Positions 1 to 7,655 of a DNA stretch of 23,611 bases are shown here, piece after piece. This DNA is from Microbacteriaceae bacterium UBA1487 (GTDB lineage: Bacteria; Actinomycetota; Actinomycetes; Actinomycetales; Microbacteriaceae). Both the position numbers and the translations under genes were made by a program. The notes under the pieces were generated by a model that did not search any database, had not been told where the DNA came from, and saw only the letters and a list, made by a program, of their open reading frames with translations. The stretch's first letter is position 1; every line of letters begins with the position of its first letter. The DNA is taken from the NCBI GenBank assembly GCA_002325245.1, contig DCRR01000003.1:111554-135164 (forward strand), read 5' to 3'.

Positions 1-32
1 GGTCGCAGGTTCAAATCCTGTCAGCCCGACCA
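1..32 (+). tRNA. 3' end of a tRNA gene, probably tRNA-Pro (partial)
   Basis: The window opens inside a tRNA. The T-stem GCAGG/CCTGT encloses the loop TTCAAAT. It is followed by the acceptor 3' strand CAGCCCG, discriminator A and an encoded CCA ending at 32. The implied acceptor 5' strand is CGGGCTG. A C1-G72 first pair with A73 is typical of bacterial tRNA-Pro, which is the basis for the identity. The anticodon lies before the window and cannot be read. A recombinase gene pointing at this tRNA makes it the likely integration target. Confidence 0.85.
1..32. other. candidate integration junction (att site) in the tRNA 3' end
   Basis: A serine recombinase gene abuts the tRNA 3' end and is oriented toward it, the usual layout when an island integrates into a tRNA gene and restores its 3' end. 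No second copy of the T-arm/acceptor segment is visible elsewhere in the window, so the partner site must lie outside. The exact crossover cannot be fixed from one end. Confidence 0.5.
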
Positions 33-1803
33 ATACAGGCTTATTCAAACCTTTGGACTGAGTAAGCGGGTATGGGTCCGAAAGAGAGTCTTCCGCAGGA
101 ATGCGGGAGGCTCTCTTTTCTTTGGCCGGTGTGTGGGCCGAGGCGCTGAGGCGGTGCTGGGCGCGCCAGTCGTGCAGGCCGGCGTTGAGTTCGGTGCGTT
201 CGACGCCGATGCTCACCTCGCGGTCGGTGACCTGGACGTCGAGTCGCGTGAAGAACGCGGTGAGCAGCTCGCGGCGGACGTTGTCGGGCAGCTGCTTGTA
301 GAGCGCGGCGGGATCTTCGAGGAGGTCGACGAACGCGAAGGCCTTGTCGACGCCGTGCCGGATTCGTTCGACCGTCCGGGTGAGCTTCTCGGTGATGGCG
401 CCCTTCTGGAGCGTGACGTACTCGAGGCGTTGGCGCAGCTTCTCGACCGCGATCGTTCCGTCGGCGGCGAGTTCGATGAGTCGCTCCTCCTGGGCTTCGA
501 GCTTCTTCAGCTGGGTGCGCAGGGCGTCCTTCTCCTCCTGATCCGCGGCTTGGAGTTCGACGAGGGCGCGTCGAACTTCCTCACGAACGGACGCGATGTC
601 GTCAGCATCGAAGCGTTCGGCCGCTACCCGTCGCGCCACTTCGTCCTCGAGTTCGTCCAGTCGCGCCGACGGCATCGAGCAGTGACCGCGCTGCTTCGCG
701 GTGCAGACGTAGTACTCGTATGTGCCGCCGTGCCCCTTGTTCTGGCTGTAGACGAGTCGACTCGTGCGCCCCTCCGACTTGCATTCGGCGCAGTACAGCA
801 GGCCGCGGAGGAAGTGGAAGTGGATCCGGTCGCGGTCGCCCTTGCGGTTTCGTCCGTCGAGGATCTTCTGCACCGCGAGGAAGAGCTCCTTCGAGATGAG
901 GGGCGTGTGCCTGCCCGGGTGGAGCTTCCCCTTGTAGCGGATGACTCCGGTGTAGTACGGGTCGCGCAGGATCATGGCGAGCTGGCTGCTCGACAGCGGC
1001 TTGGCGGCACGTTTGCTCGATTGCCGCGTGGTCAGGCCCTGGTCTTCGAGCATCATCTGAAGCTGCGTGATCGAGAACTGGTTCGTGGCGTACTGCTCGA
1101 AGGCCCAGATGATGAGTGGTGCGCGGACGGGGTCGACGTCGATCGTGTTGACGAGTCGTCCGTCGAAGTCCTTGCGCACATTCAGGTAGCCGAGCTTGGC
1201 CCGCCCAACGCTGCCGCCCCGTTCGACCTTGTGGGCCATCTTGATGCGGATGTCCTCGCCGCTCATGCGGACCTGGAGTTCGTTGACGACGTCGGTGATG
1301 GCCTCCATCGCGTCGCCCATGTACCCGTCGCCGAAGTTCTCCTTGGCCGAGATGAGCTCGACGCCCTTATCGCGCAGCTGGCGCTTGGTGATGGCGGCGT
1401 CGAGGTGGTTGCGGAAGACGCGCGAGCGCATGTAGATCACGACGTAGCGCACATCCGGATTGGCATCGACGAAGCGGAGGAGCTTCTTGAACTCCGGCCG
1501 CTTGTCAATGGTCTGCGCGGACTGGCCCGGTTCGACGAACTCGCGAAGGATCGGCACGCCGAGCTCCTTCGCCTTGCGGATCGCCCACTCGCGCTGAGTG
1601 GCGATGCTGTTGCCGTCCTCGTCGAGGTCGGCTGCGGTGTTGAGCTGGCGCGTCGTGGAGACGCGCAGATAGCTGATTGCCACGCCCGTGCGGAGCGGGA
1701 CGTGCATCGTGTCGTCGCCCTTGAATAGGTGTTCAAGCCCTGCGACTGATGTGAGATTCGGCTTTGCCAGGGTGGCTGCCGCTTCCTCGCCTTCTTGGTA
1801 CAT
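1..1803 (-). CDS. large serine recombinase / integrase (C-terminus runs off window)
   Basis: Site-specific DNA integrase of the large serine recombinase family, expected to catalyse integration and excision of this element. From the ATG at 1803 the protein shows the catalytic motif AISYLRVSTT (Ser at about residue 49, Arg at 47), then QREWAIRKAKELG typical of the resolvase domain. A recombinase domain follows (about 190-330), then a zinc ribbon starting CAEC (Cys 338 and 341) with YVC and HC later, and a charged coiled-coil C-terminus. This start has a strong Shine-Dalgarno (GGAGG, 7-nt spacing). An in-frame ATG at 1953 with a weaker GGGAAGGG site would add 50 residues, and one at 1707 would remove 32. 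No stop occurs before base 1: the frame passes through the tRNA antisense, giving the tail VGLTGFEPAT. The true C-terminus is therefore outside the window or added by integration. Confidence 0.9.
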   Translation of the reverse strand, partial: MYQEGEEAAATLAKPNLTSVAGLEHLFKGDDTMHVPLRTGVAISYLRVSTTRQLNTAADLDEDGNSIATQREWAIRKAKELGVPILREFVEPGQSAQTIDKRPEFKKLLRFVDANPDVRYVVIYMRSRVFRNHLDAAITKRQLRDKGVELISAKENFGDGYMGDAMEAITDVVNELQVRMSGEDIRIKMAHKVERGGSVGRAKLGYLNVRKDFDGRLVNTIDVDPVRAPLIIWAFEQYATNQFSITQLQMMLEDQGLTTRQSSKRAAKPLSSSQLAMILRDPYYTGVIRYKGKLHPGRHTPLISKELFLAVQKILDGRNRKGDRDRIHFHFLRGLLYCAECKSEGRTSRLVYSQNKGHGGTYEYYVCTAKQRGHCSMPSARLDELEDEVARRVAAERFDADDIASVREEVRRALVELQAADQEEKDALRTQLKKLEAQEERLIELAADGTIAVEKLRQRLEYVTLQKGAITEKLTRTVERIRHGVDKAFAFVDLLEDPAALYKQLPDNVRRELLTAFFTRLDVQVTDREVSIGVERTELNAGLHDWRAQHRLSASAHTPAKEKRASRIPAEDSLSDPYPLTQSKGLNKPVLVGLTGFEPAT

Positions 1804-1995
1804 ATGAGGCCCTCCTTCGGTTAGGTCCTCCGCATTTACGCTCTTCTCGGCCGGGAAGTCCAGTCCTTTGGCGGCTTTCCCGGCACCTACACCGCCGTCG
1901 ACCGGGGTCGCGTCGGCGATGTAGTTTTCACCTCGCTCAGGGCGCTCGTCCATGGCCCTTCCCTTCTTGTGTCTGGGGCTCTTTCGTTGGCTGTT

Positions 1996-2121
1996 CTAGG
2001 TGAACGACGAGGCCGAGGAGTACGCGAGCGAGCCGACGCGGATCGGGTCGCGCACGCCAGACGGGTGTGATGTCGATGCGCCGGTCTGCGCGTGGGCGCC
2101 CTCGTCTGCGGGGTGGGTCAC
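1996..2121 (-). CDS. possible 41-aa peptide coupled to the ArdA-like gene
   Basis: A GTG-started frame begins 2 nt after the stop of the upstream 274-aa gene and ends in TAG at 1998..1996. It encodes 41 residues starting MTHPADEGAHAQTG and rich in Ser, Ala and Pro. No recognisable domain. The position suggests translational coupling, but there is no independent Shine-Dalgarno evidence, and the peptide may simply be spacer between the ArdA-like gene and the recombinase. Confidence 0.3.
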   Translation of the reverse strand: MTHPADEGAHAQTGASTSHPSGVRDPIRVGSLAYSSASSFT

Positions 2122-2123
2122 TG

Positions 2124-2948
2124 CTACTTGTTGAAGGCATAGAGCATGCCCCCCTCCTCGACGAAGTCATAGACGTCGCGGGTGCGTTCGATGACGTAGT
2201 CGATGTTCAGGTGGACGGCGTCAGCGGGCAGGCTGTGATCATCAGCCCAGTTGCCGAGCTCGATCTCCCAGTCCTCGAGTGGACTGAGCGCGTAGACCGC
2301 GTCATCGATGGAGTTGAAACTGCCGACGTAGTTCTCCTGGAAGCTGTCGAGCAGATCCGCCGCGGCGGCGTTCACATCCGGCAGCGCCAGGAACGCTCTG
2401 AATGCGGGACCGAAGAACTCGTCGCACTCTTCGAGACGGACGATCAGTTGCTCCATCCCGGCGGCGTCGAGGCTGGCGGGGACATGCACCGTGACGGGCC
2501 TGCCGCTGGTGGTGAGAGTGGTACGCACCAGGAGACGGTCGAGCTTGGGTGGCAGATGCTCGTTCTGATACGTCCGCCCGGAGCCGGTTCCCATCTTGTC
2601 GATGAGGTACGTACCGAACCAGTCGATGAGTTCTTTGACCTCGGCGGTGGCGTCCTCGTCGGTGTAGAGGCGTAGGTATTCCTCGCGAAGATCGAGGTAG
2701 GTGCTCTCGCCCGTCCTCCCGAACTCGGCGAGGGCGGACTCTCGTCCGAGCGCGCGCCCGAGCGCGTGGGCGATGCAGCGGGCGGTGTCGTGGTCGACTT
2801 CCCGGTGTTCCGCGAGTGCAGCTGCGATGCCGTTCGCGATGGGATGTTCGAAGCGGTGGGAGGCGACTTCGAGTCGACGCCAGTCGGGTGACATGCGTTC
2901 AGGTGCGAGACGCATTTCGGGTGTGACAGTGGGCTCGTGCTCGCTCAT
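2124..2948 (-). CDS. antirestriction ArdA-like domain protein
   Basis: A 274-aa acidic protein. The N-terminal 200 residues have no family I recognise. The last 72 residues resemble the C-terminal part of ArdA: ENYVGSFNSIDDAVYAL, then an aromatic acidic stretch (LEDWEIELGNW), LNIDYVIERTRDVYDF and a terminal GGMLYAFNK. ArdA proteins are DNA mimics that block type I restriction enzymes, usually carried by conjugative elements so that incoming DNA escapes host restriction. The ATG overlaps the stop of the upstream 117-aa gene (ATGA), so it belongs to the mobilisation-type operon. If the match is right, the gene would protect the element at entry, and its inhibitor could also act on the hsd system encoded 12 kb away. 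Assignment is from motif resemblance only. Confidence 0.6.
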   Translation of the reverse strand: MSEHEPTVTPEMRLAPERMSPDWRRLEVASHRFEHPIANGIAAALAEHREVDHDTARCIAHALGRALGRESALAEFGRTGESTYLDLREEYLRLYTDEDATAEVKELIDWFGTYLIDKMGTGSGRTYQNEHLPPKLDRLLVRTTLTTSGRPVTVHVPASLDAAGMEQLIVRLEECDEFFGPAFRAFLALPDVNAAAADLLDSFQENYVGSFNSIDDAVYALSPLEDWEIELGNWADDHSLPADAVHLNIDYVIERTRDVYDFVEEGGMLYAFNK

Positions 2949-3298
2949 GAGCGCTTCCCCGCGGTGATGATGTAGCGCCCGAGCGCGTCGAGCCAGGGCT
3001 CTCGCTCGATCGGGACGGTGACGTCGTTGAGTTCAGCGAGCGCCACTTCGGCGTCGAGGATGCCGGTTCCGGCGAAGCGCTCGAGTGCGCTGCCGGGGCC
3101 ATCGTGAATGGTGGCCGCGATGAGCTGCGCCAGGAAGGCATCGCGACTGTTCGGGTCGAGCGTGAGCCAGGCATCGATGATGAAGTGTGCGTGCTCGGTC
3201 TGGTCGATGGTGCGCATCCATTTCGGGAACTTGGGCTTGGTGCGCAGGTCGTTGTTTTCGGCGCCAGTCGGCGCGACGGGGATGGTTGATGAGTTCAT
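2945..3298 (-). CDS. hypothetical protein, 117 aa
   Basis: Encodes 117 residues beginning MNSSTIPVAPTG. It is predicted mostly helical, with a Trp/Phe-containing middle (FPKWMRTIDQTEHAHFIIDAW), and is soluble. I do not recognise a family. It overlaps the preceding replication-relaxation gene by ATGA and the following ArdA-like gene by ATGA, so all three are almost certainly co-translated. The tight coupling suggests a role in element transfer or establishment, but nothing in the sequence gives a specific function. Confidence 0.8.
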   Translation of the reverse strand: MNSSTIPVAPTGAENNDLRTKPKFPKWMRTIDQTEHAHFIIDAWLTLDPNSRDAFLAQLIAATIHDGPGSALERFAGTGILDAEVALAELNDVTVPIEREPWLDALGRYIITAGKRS

Positions 3299-4140
3299 GT
3301 GATTCCTCCTTTCGGGGTGAATGATGATGACGGCCCGTACGGGGCCAGCGTGGCGAGTGTCTGCTCGCCGGTGATGATGGTGAACATGCCCGGCTCGAGT
3401 CCGCGATCAGCTGCGATGGCCTCGCGGATCTTCTGGGCGCGGTCGATGGTGGGGACGATCCAGACGACGGCCGGGTACAGCTCCCGCGCCTGTTGTTCGA
3501 TGCCCGTGCGTTGGTGGCGCTGGTAGGTCTGGCACTTTCGAAGTACGGCGGGCAGATGCTCGGTGGCGCGGTCGACCTCGATGAACGAGTGCGTCTCGGT
3601 GCTGGCGTCGGCAGTGACGACCAGGAGGTCGGGCTTGAGCGTGATCACGGCGGCGCCGCTGCCGTTGAAGCTGCGCCAGCTGGCCGGCTCGAGTTCGAGC
3701 TCGAGGAGTTCGAAGCGGTGGGCGTGTGCCTGCTCAAGCAGACTGACCGCGATGTCGGCGACGGCGAGGGTGTGAGCGACGAATGTGAGACCTGGCTCGT
3801 CGTAGCGCCGCCTCCGCGGTTCGCCGCGTCGGGCACGAAGGTAGCGGTCGCCCGCTGGCCCAAGCTGCCAGATCGTGACGGCCGAGCCGTGCTTGATGCC
3901 GCCGATACGCCGGGCTAGCCGAGTGATTGCACCGCGGGCTTCGAGACGGTTCAGCACGCGGGTCGTCCCTCGCGTCGCACCGCTCACGGTGACATGTGGA
4001 CCCAGGGGTGCCGCCGGGAAGTGCAGTCGCTGCAGCTGTCGAGTAGTCAGAAGTCGAAAGCGTTCGAGATCCTCGAGGATGCGAACGTCGCGCTCAGTGA
4101 GGTGCTCCTCGAGGTCGAGATGGCGAACAGCGGTCACCAT
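3295..4140 (-). CDS. replication-relaxation family protein
   Basis: A 281-aa protein from the ATG at 4140, chosen because GGAGG lies 8 nt upstream; the frame is open further upstream but without family-like sequence. The N-terminus is a winged-helix-like segment (LTERDVRILEDLERFRLLTTRQL, then RGTTRVLNRLEARGAI). The middle contains a nuclease-like core with KPDLLV and a later FIEVDRATEHL. This matches the replication-relaxation (Replic_Relax) family found on actinobacterial and firmicute plasmids and integrative elements next to transfer ATPases. The biochemical role in these elements is poorly defined; DNA binding for replication or transfer is the usual inference. It ends in an ATGA overlap with the 117-aa gene and follows the coupling ATPase. 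Confidence 0.75.
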   Translation of the reverse strand: MVTAVRHLDLEEHLTERDVRILEDLERFRLLTTRQLQRLHFPAAPLGPHVTVSGATRGTTRVLNRLEARGAITRLARRIGGIKHGSAVTIWQLGPAGDRYLRARRGEPRRRRYDEPGLTFVAHTLAVADIAVSLLEQAHAHRFELLELELEPASWRSFNGSGAAVITLKPDLLVVTADASTETHSFIEVDRATEHLPAVLRKCQTYQRHQRTGIEQQARELYPAVVWIVPTIDRAQKIREAIAADRGLEPGMFTIITGEQTLATLAPYGPSSSFTPKGGIT

Positions 4141-4322
4141 GAGGCCGCCCTCCGGGCTGGGGTGAAGCGTCCTGGAACGCAGGGGCAGTCCGCGCCCGCA
4201 CCGGCCGAGGTTCGCCGGAACGTGGCCGAACGTGGCGGCGGGTGTTCGTCGTGAAGTGAACAGCGGACGGAGCGCCGAGCGGACAGGGCGATCCAGTGGT
4301 TGAGGGCGTGCCGAGCGATCAT
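4134..4322 (-). CDS. possible 62-aa Arg-rich ORF bridging two operon genes
   Basis: The frame starts with an ATG overlapping the ATPase stop (ATGA, 4322..4319) and its TGA lies just inside the start of the replication-relaxation gene. The 62-aa product (MIARHALNHWIALSARR...) is rich in Arg, Ala and Pro with three Cys and has no recognised domain. Overlap at both ends is what a coupled operon gene would show. The composition, however, is also what out-of-frame high-GC DNA gives, so it may only carry ribosomes across the gap. Confidence 0.3.
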   Translation of the reverse strand: MIARHALNHWIALSARRSVRCSLHDEHPPPRSATFRRTSAGAGADCPCVPGRFTPARRAASW

Positions 4323-6445
4323 GCGCGCCTCGCCTTCTGGTGCGTCGGGCGGCCCGCCTGGTGCTCTGGTGACGAGGTTGCTGCGACTTCGGAGGTGGTC
4401 GGCGGCAGGGCGCCGTAGCGATCTCGGCTGCGCTGGCGGACATCGTCGCGGATACCGAGCGCTGGGCGCGGTGGCAGGGTGTGCCCCGAGCACCATCCGG
4501 CTGGCACGCTCCCGGCAACCAGGTGGGCGTAGATCTCGAAGCGAGGCAACGCCTGGAAGTCGTCGGAAGACAGTTGCGGGGCCATGCGGGCGAGATCACG
4601 AGCATCGTCCGGACCAACGGCGAAGCAGATCTTGCTACGCGCATTCGTATCGAGCGCCGCCCGCATGGCGGGTGGAAGCTGGCCTCGATACTGGTGCGCC
4701 AGATGCCAGGCGACGCCATAGGACCGTGAGGTCGCGAGGGCGTCGGCGATCGAGGTCGGCAGGTGCAGGTAGTTCTGCATCTCGTCGATGAACACCATGC
4801 CCGGCCGCTTCATCGGGTGCTTTTCGCGGGCACGCTCCAGCGTCGCGTTCCAGAGTTCGGCGACGATCAGGCTGCCGAGTAGCTTGGCGGCACCTGTCCC
4901 GATCAGCGCATCGTTCAGCGGTACCAGGACGACGCTGCGCTCGCGGAAGACGTCGCGGAGCCGGAAGCGCGGTCGTGCCTGCCCGAGCACGAGAACCAGC
5001 GGTGCGCGCAACAGGATCTTGCGAAGCTTGTTCAGAGGTGCAGCGATCATGGCAGCGCGTTGGGCGGGGCTGAGTTCCTCAAACTCGGCCCAGAAGGAGG
5101 CCAGCGTCGCGTCGTCCTGCATCGCGGCGATCACTGGGCGTCGGAAGGCAGCGTCCGTTAGGAGGCGTGGCAGATCGATGAGCGTGTACGGATCGATGGT
5201 CCGTTGCCCAGCCCGGGCGAGCGATAGGAGCGCACCGTGGATCAGGTACTCGGTGCGTGGTCCCCACCCTTCCTCGAAGACGGCGGCGAGGGCGGCGATG
5301 ATGCCGTCGACCACGACGTCCGGATCGCGGTCGCCGATGTCGAGCGGGTTGAAGCCCACCGGCATCGTGTCGGCAGCGTCCAGCACGACAACGCGCTGCG
5401 CATGCTCGGGGGCGATGCGATCGAGGATGCTGTCGACCAGTTGCGCCTTGGGCTCGACGACTACGCAGGCCCGACCAGCCTCGATGTCGGAGAGGATGAG
5501 GTGCTCCAGCACGGTGGACTTGCCCGAGCCCGTTGGCCCGGTCGCCACCAGGTGCTGCAGCCGACTGGCCGGATCCATCCCGATCAGACGCTCCGGACCC
5601 GGTGCGGTACCGGTCGCGAATACCGACGACGTCGCGCTGACGATCTCGGGCACCGGCAAGCGACGCGGATGGGTGCCGGCGATGCCGGGATAGTCGCGCT
5701 CGCCGAGCGGCCAGGCCAGCATCGACGTCAGCTCGTCCGGTGAAAGCCGGAACGCGGCGCGAGCGGTTGCCGCGCGCCAGCGGCTCGACGAGTCGTAGTT
5801 GAGGCTGAGCCGAAGTCCGGGACTCTGCAGTAGCTGGAGGGCACCGAACGCTTCCCAGACGAGCGCGCCGGTTCGCTTCTGGGTGCCAGCCGTGACCCCG
5901 ATCCGGAGCGTCACTGCGGTCGTGGGCTGGCCAGCTCGCAGTTGAAGCCGACGGCGCGTCTCAGGCTCCACGGCGCGGACACCTTCGAACACGAGGGACG
6001 CGAGTGGCTGCATCGGGTCGGCCGACTTCGCTGAGACCGAATGCGCCGCTTGCGTACGTCCCAGGACGAGCTGCAGCGCAACGTGCTCCTCGCCTCGTCG
6101 TGCCGCGAGTGCGAGGTATATCGCCGACGTGACCTGCTCCGGGTCGGTGTCGGCGAGCGGCAGGATGGCGGGGTGCGCCACGACCCGGCTGACAGCGGCC
6201 ACGTCCGGCCGTGTGGCGGGCTCAAGGGCGAGGCCTGGCAGGTGGCCCCGAAGGAGGCGCTTGAGGCGCGGTGCGGCCGCGGACGGGTAGCCGACGAGAT
6301 GCGTCACGCCGTCCGCGCTGGCGTGTACCTCGAAGACGAGCGGTCGTGGAGCGTCGGCGCTCATCAGGCGCGTCATCAGCTGAGCCACGCTGTCGGCGCC
6401 GAGTGGGCGCGGCAGATGCAGACGTGTGAAGACCAAGTCAGGCAT
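4319..6445 (-). CDS. VirD4/TraD-like P-loop ATPase, conjugative coupling-type
   Basis: A 708-aa ATPase of the HerA/FtsK/VirD4 superfamily, expected at the membrane or transfer apparatus, where it would pump or recruit DNA. Walker A is GPTGSGKST (about residues 303-311), and Walker B is MVFIDEMQNYL with Asp-Glu at about 554-555. A TraM-recognition-like region follows (YGVAWHLAHQYRGQLPPAMRAAL) and a conserved-looking ending (FAVGPDDARDLARM). The 300 residues before the P-loop are not recognisable and show no clear membrane helix. The start at 6445 is favoured over 6463 because AAGGAGG sits 5 nt before it. It overlaps the 66-aa gene upstream. No relaxase or secretion-channel gene is visible nearby, so the element may be mobilisable rather than self-transmissible, or those genes lie outside the window. 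Confidence 0.85.
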   Translation of the reverse strand: MPDLVFTRLHLPRPLGADSVAQLMTRLMSADAPRPLVFEVHASADGVTHLVGYPSAAAPRLKRLLRGHLPGLALEPATRPDVAAVSRVVAHPAILPLADTDPEQVTSAIYLALAARRGEEHVALQLVLGRTQAAHSVSAKSADPMQPLASLVFEGVRAVEPETRRRLQLRAGQPTTAVTLRIGVTAGTQKRTGALVWEAFGALQLLQSPGLRLSLNYDSSSRWRAATARAAFRLSPDELTSMLAWPLGERDYPGIAGTHPRRLPVPEIVSATSSVFATGTAPGPERLIGMDPASRLQHLVATGPTGSGKSTVLEHLILSDIEAGRACVVVEPKAQLVDSILDRIAPEHAQRVVVLDAADTMPVGFNPLDIGDRDPDVVVDGIIAALAAVFEEGWGPRTEYLIHGALLSLARAGQRTIDPYTLIDLPRLLTDAAFRRPVIAAMQDDATLASFWAEFEELSPAQRAAMIAAPLNKLRKILLRAPLVLVLGQARPRFRLRDVFRERSVVLVPLNDALIGTGAAKLLGSLIVAELWNATLERAREKHPMKRPGMVFIDEMQNYLHLPTSIADALATSRSYGVAWHLAHQYRGQLPPAMRAALDTNARSKICFAVGPDDARDLARMAPQLSSDDFQALPRFEIYAHLVAGSVPAGWCSGHTLPPRPALGIRDDVRQRSRDRYGALPPTTSEVAATSSPEHQAGRPTHQKARRA

Positions 6446-6638
6446 GGTCGCCTCCTTTGTCACGTTCGAAGTACTCGGCGCGAGCTGCGGCTTCGAGGCG
6501 AGCTTGTTCGAGACCGGCGCTGGTGATGATGCGAGCGATCCGCTCGGTGCGCCTATCGCTGTTGGACTCGGAGAACACCTGGACGCGCCGGTCCACGCTC
6601 TTCCGATAGCGGCGACGGCCGCGGGTGTGTCGGGTCAT
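6438..6638 (-). CDS. small basic protein, 66 aa
   Basis: Sixty-six residues, very basic at the N-terminus (MTRHTRGRRRYRKSVDRR) and helical and mixed-charge afterwards (LEQARLEAAARAEYFERD). AAGGAGG lies 7 nt before the ATG, a clear ribosome site. The 3' end overlaps the ATPase gene start by 8 nt. It is the first gene of the mobilisation-type operon, behind a TTGACA promoter. A small basic protein in this place could be a DNA-binding accessory factor, but there is no recognisable fold. Confidence 0.75.
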   Translation of the reverse strand: MTRHTRGRRRYRKSVDRRVQVFSESNSDRRTERIARIITSAGLEQARLEAAARAEYFERDKGGDHA

Positions 6639-6749
6639 GAGACAACCTCCTTCCCACCGCTGCCCATGAAGGGCTGATTGGTTCGCGTCACGGCCGCGGA
6701 AGGACGTTGGGATCGCTCATAGCCATAAGCCGAATGAGCACAATGGCGC

Positions 6750-6780
6750 CTATTACGAACTCGAACGCTCGATTTGTCAA
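6750..6780 (-). promoter_or_regulatory. promoter for the mobilisation/recombinase operon
   Basis: On the minus strand a perfect -35 TTGACA (6780..6775) is followed after 19 bp by TAATAG (6755..6750). The -35 is strong; the -10 is weak and the spacer long. It lies about 110 nt before the 66-aa gene, in a 202-bp AT-richer gap. It is the only good promoter I can see for the genes from 6638 down to the recombinase. Confidence 0.5.
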
Positions 6781-6793
6781 GCGTTTTCAAGCG
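6764..6793. repeat. operator-like direct and inverted repeats over the -35
   Basis: TCAAGCG occurs at 6777-6783 and again at 6787-6793, exactly 10 bp apart (one helical turn). AACGCT (6764-6769) and AGCGTT (6780-6785) form an inverted repeat. Together they cover the -35 element of the operon promoter, so a repressor binding site is likely. They could also be short iterons. Confidence 0.5.
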
Positions 6794-6840
6794 CCGTTGT
6801 CCATTCCACAACTACCCGACAGAGGTGAACTCGCTCATGC

Positions 6841-7041
6841 TTAGAACCGTCGACCCCACCAGTAGCGGTACACGATGACCGCGCACCACCAGACGAGAGC
6901 GATGCCGACGATCAGGAGGACCCAGCCCCAGAACTGCGCGAGTAGCTCCAAGGCGAGCCAGAGAGCGACGATGCCGCCGAGAATGAGCAGGCAGGCGCGG
7001 AAGAAGCGCATCGGCGTGGGCGCGGGGGTGTCGTCGGGCAT
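6841..7041 (-). CDS. small membrane protein, two transmembrane helices, 66 aa
   Basis: The N-terminus is cytoplasm-like (MPDDTPAPTPMRFFRAC), followed by two hydrophobic helices (LLILGGIVALWLALELLAQF, then VLLIVGIALVWWCAVIVYRY) and a basic end (WWGRRF). The ATG overlaps the stop of the MT-A70 methyltransferase gene (TGATG), so the two are coupled. No family is recognised. The arrangement suggests an inner-membrane protein made together with the methyltransferase; a link between them is inference only. Confidence 0.75.
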   Translation of the reverse strand: MPDDTPAPTPMRFFRACLLILGGIVALWLALELLAQFWGWVLLIVGIALVWWCAVIVYRYWWGRRF

Positions 7042-7655
7042 CAGTCATCACCGACCCCTCCATCTGCGCCGGCTCTGGTGAAGTCGCTCGGCACCGGATA
7101 CCCCGGGATCGTGATGTCGGAGTCGATCTCGTTCCCCCACACCGACCAGTCCGCGTGGCTGTTCGGACGCTGCCGCGCGAACAGCTCGAGGTACGGGCCG
7201 TCGAGGACGCGCTCGATCAGGGGGATCATTTCTTCGGGCTTCTGGCTGTGCGCCTGCCGTGGGAAGAGCAGTGTCGAGCGCTGGCCGCGGAACTTGAACG
7301 GTGCCCGGCCGCGCACGCCGTGCAGCAGGATCTCGTGGGAGCCGCGGAAGTAGTTCCCGAGGCCCATGTAGTACTTGTCCCAGACGGCGTTCGTCTTATA
7401 GGTGAAGCCCCATGCCTTCATAACCTCCAGTGCTCCAGGCAGTGCGGCATTGGTCGTCCACAGCAGCAGCGTCGCGTTCTCAGCGGCGAGCTCGGCGACC
7501 GGCATCTGCTTGATGCGGTCTAAGGTCATCAGGTCGTAGTGGTTGATGGCGCCGCGGGCGCCGGCCTGGGCGATATCCCAGGGCGGATCGGCGTAGATCA
7601 CGGCGTACTTCTTGTGCGTGGACGCCGCATCGGCGCCCGGGGTCTGGTTGGTCAT
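7041..7655 (-). CDS. MT-A70 family adenine-N6 methyltransferase
   Basis: A 204-aa S-adenosylmethionine-dependent methyltransferase expected to make N6-methyladenine in DNA. The catalytic motif DPPW lies at residues 23-26 (YADPPWDIAQ), followed by LLLWTTNAALPGALEVMKAWGF (motif X-like region), the KTNAVWDK and GLGNYFRGSHEILLHGVRG segments, then SQKPEEMIPLIERVLDGPYLELFARQ, all typical of MT-A70 proteins on phages and mobile elements. The start at 7655 has AAAGGAG 9 nt upstream; an open frame continues upstream without family sequence. No endonuclease partner is adjacent, so it is an orphan methylase. Plausible roles are evading host restriction or marking element DNA. Confidence 0.88.
   Translation of the reverse strand: MTNQTPGADAASTHKKYAVIYADPPWDIAQAGARGAINHYDLMTLDRIKQMPVAELAAENATLLLWTTNAALPGALEVMKAWGFTYKTNAVWDKYYMGLGNYFRGSHEILLHGVRGRAPFKFRGQRSTLLFPRQAHSQKPEEMIPLIERVLDGPYLELFARQRPNSHADWSVWGNEIDSDITIPGYPVPSDFTRAGADGGVGDD

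Noticed and set aside
133..1728. 531-aa open frame on the plus strand
   Set aside because: It is antisense to the serine recombinase, whose motifs are clear. The protein is Val/Asp/Leu-rich without domains, typical of a high-GC shadow frame.
3295..4719. Longer start for the replication-relaxation protein (474 aa)
   Set aside because: The extra N-terminus overlaps the ATPase gene and is Arg/Pro/Ser-rich. The ATG at 4140 has a good Shine-Dalgarno and begins the family-like sequence.
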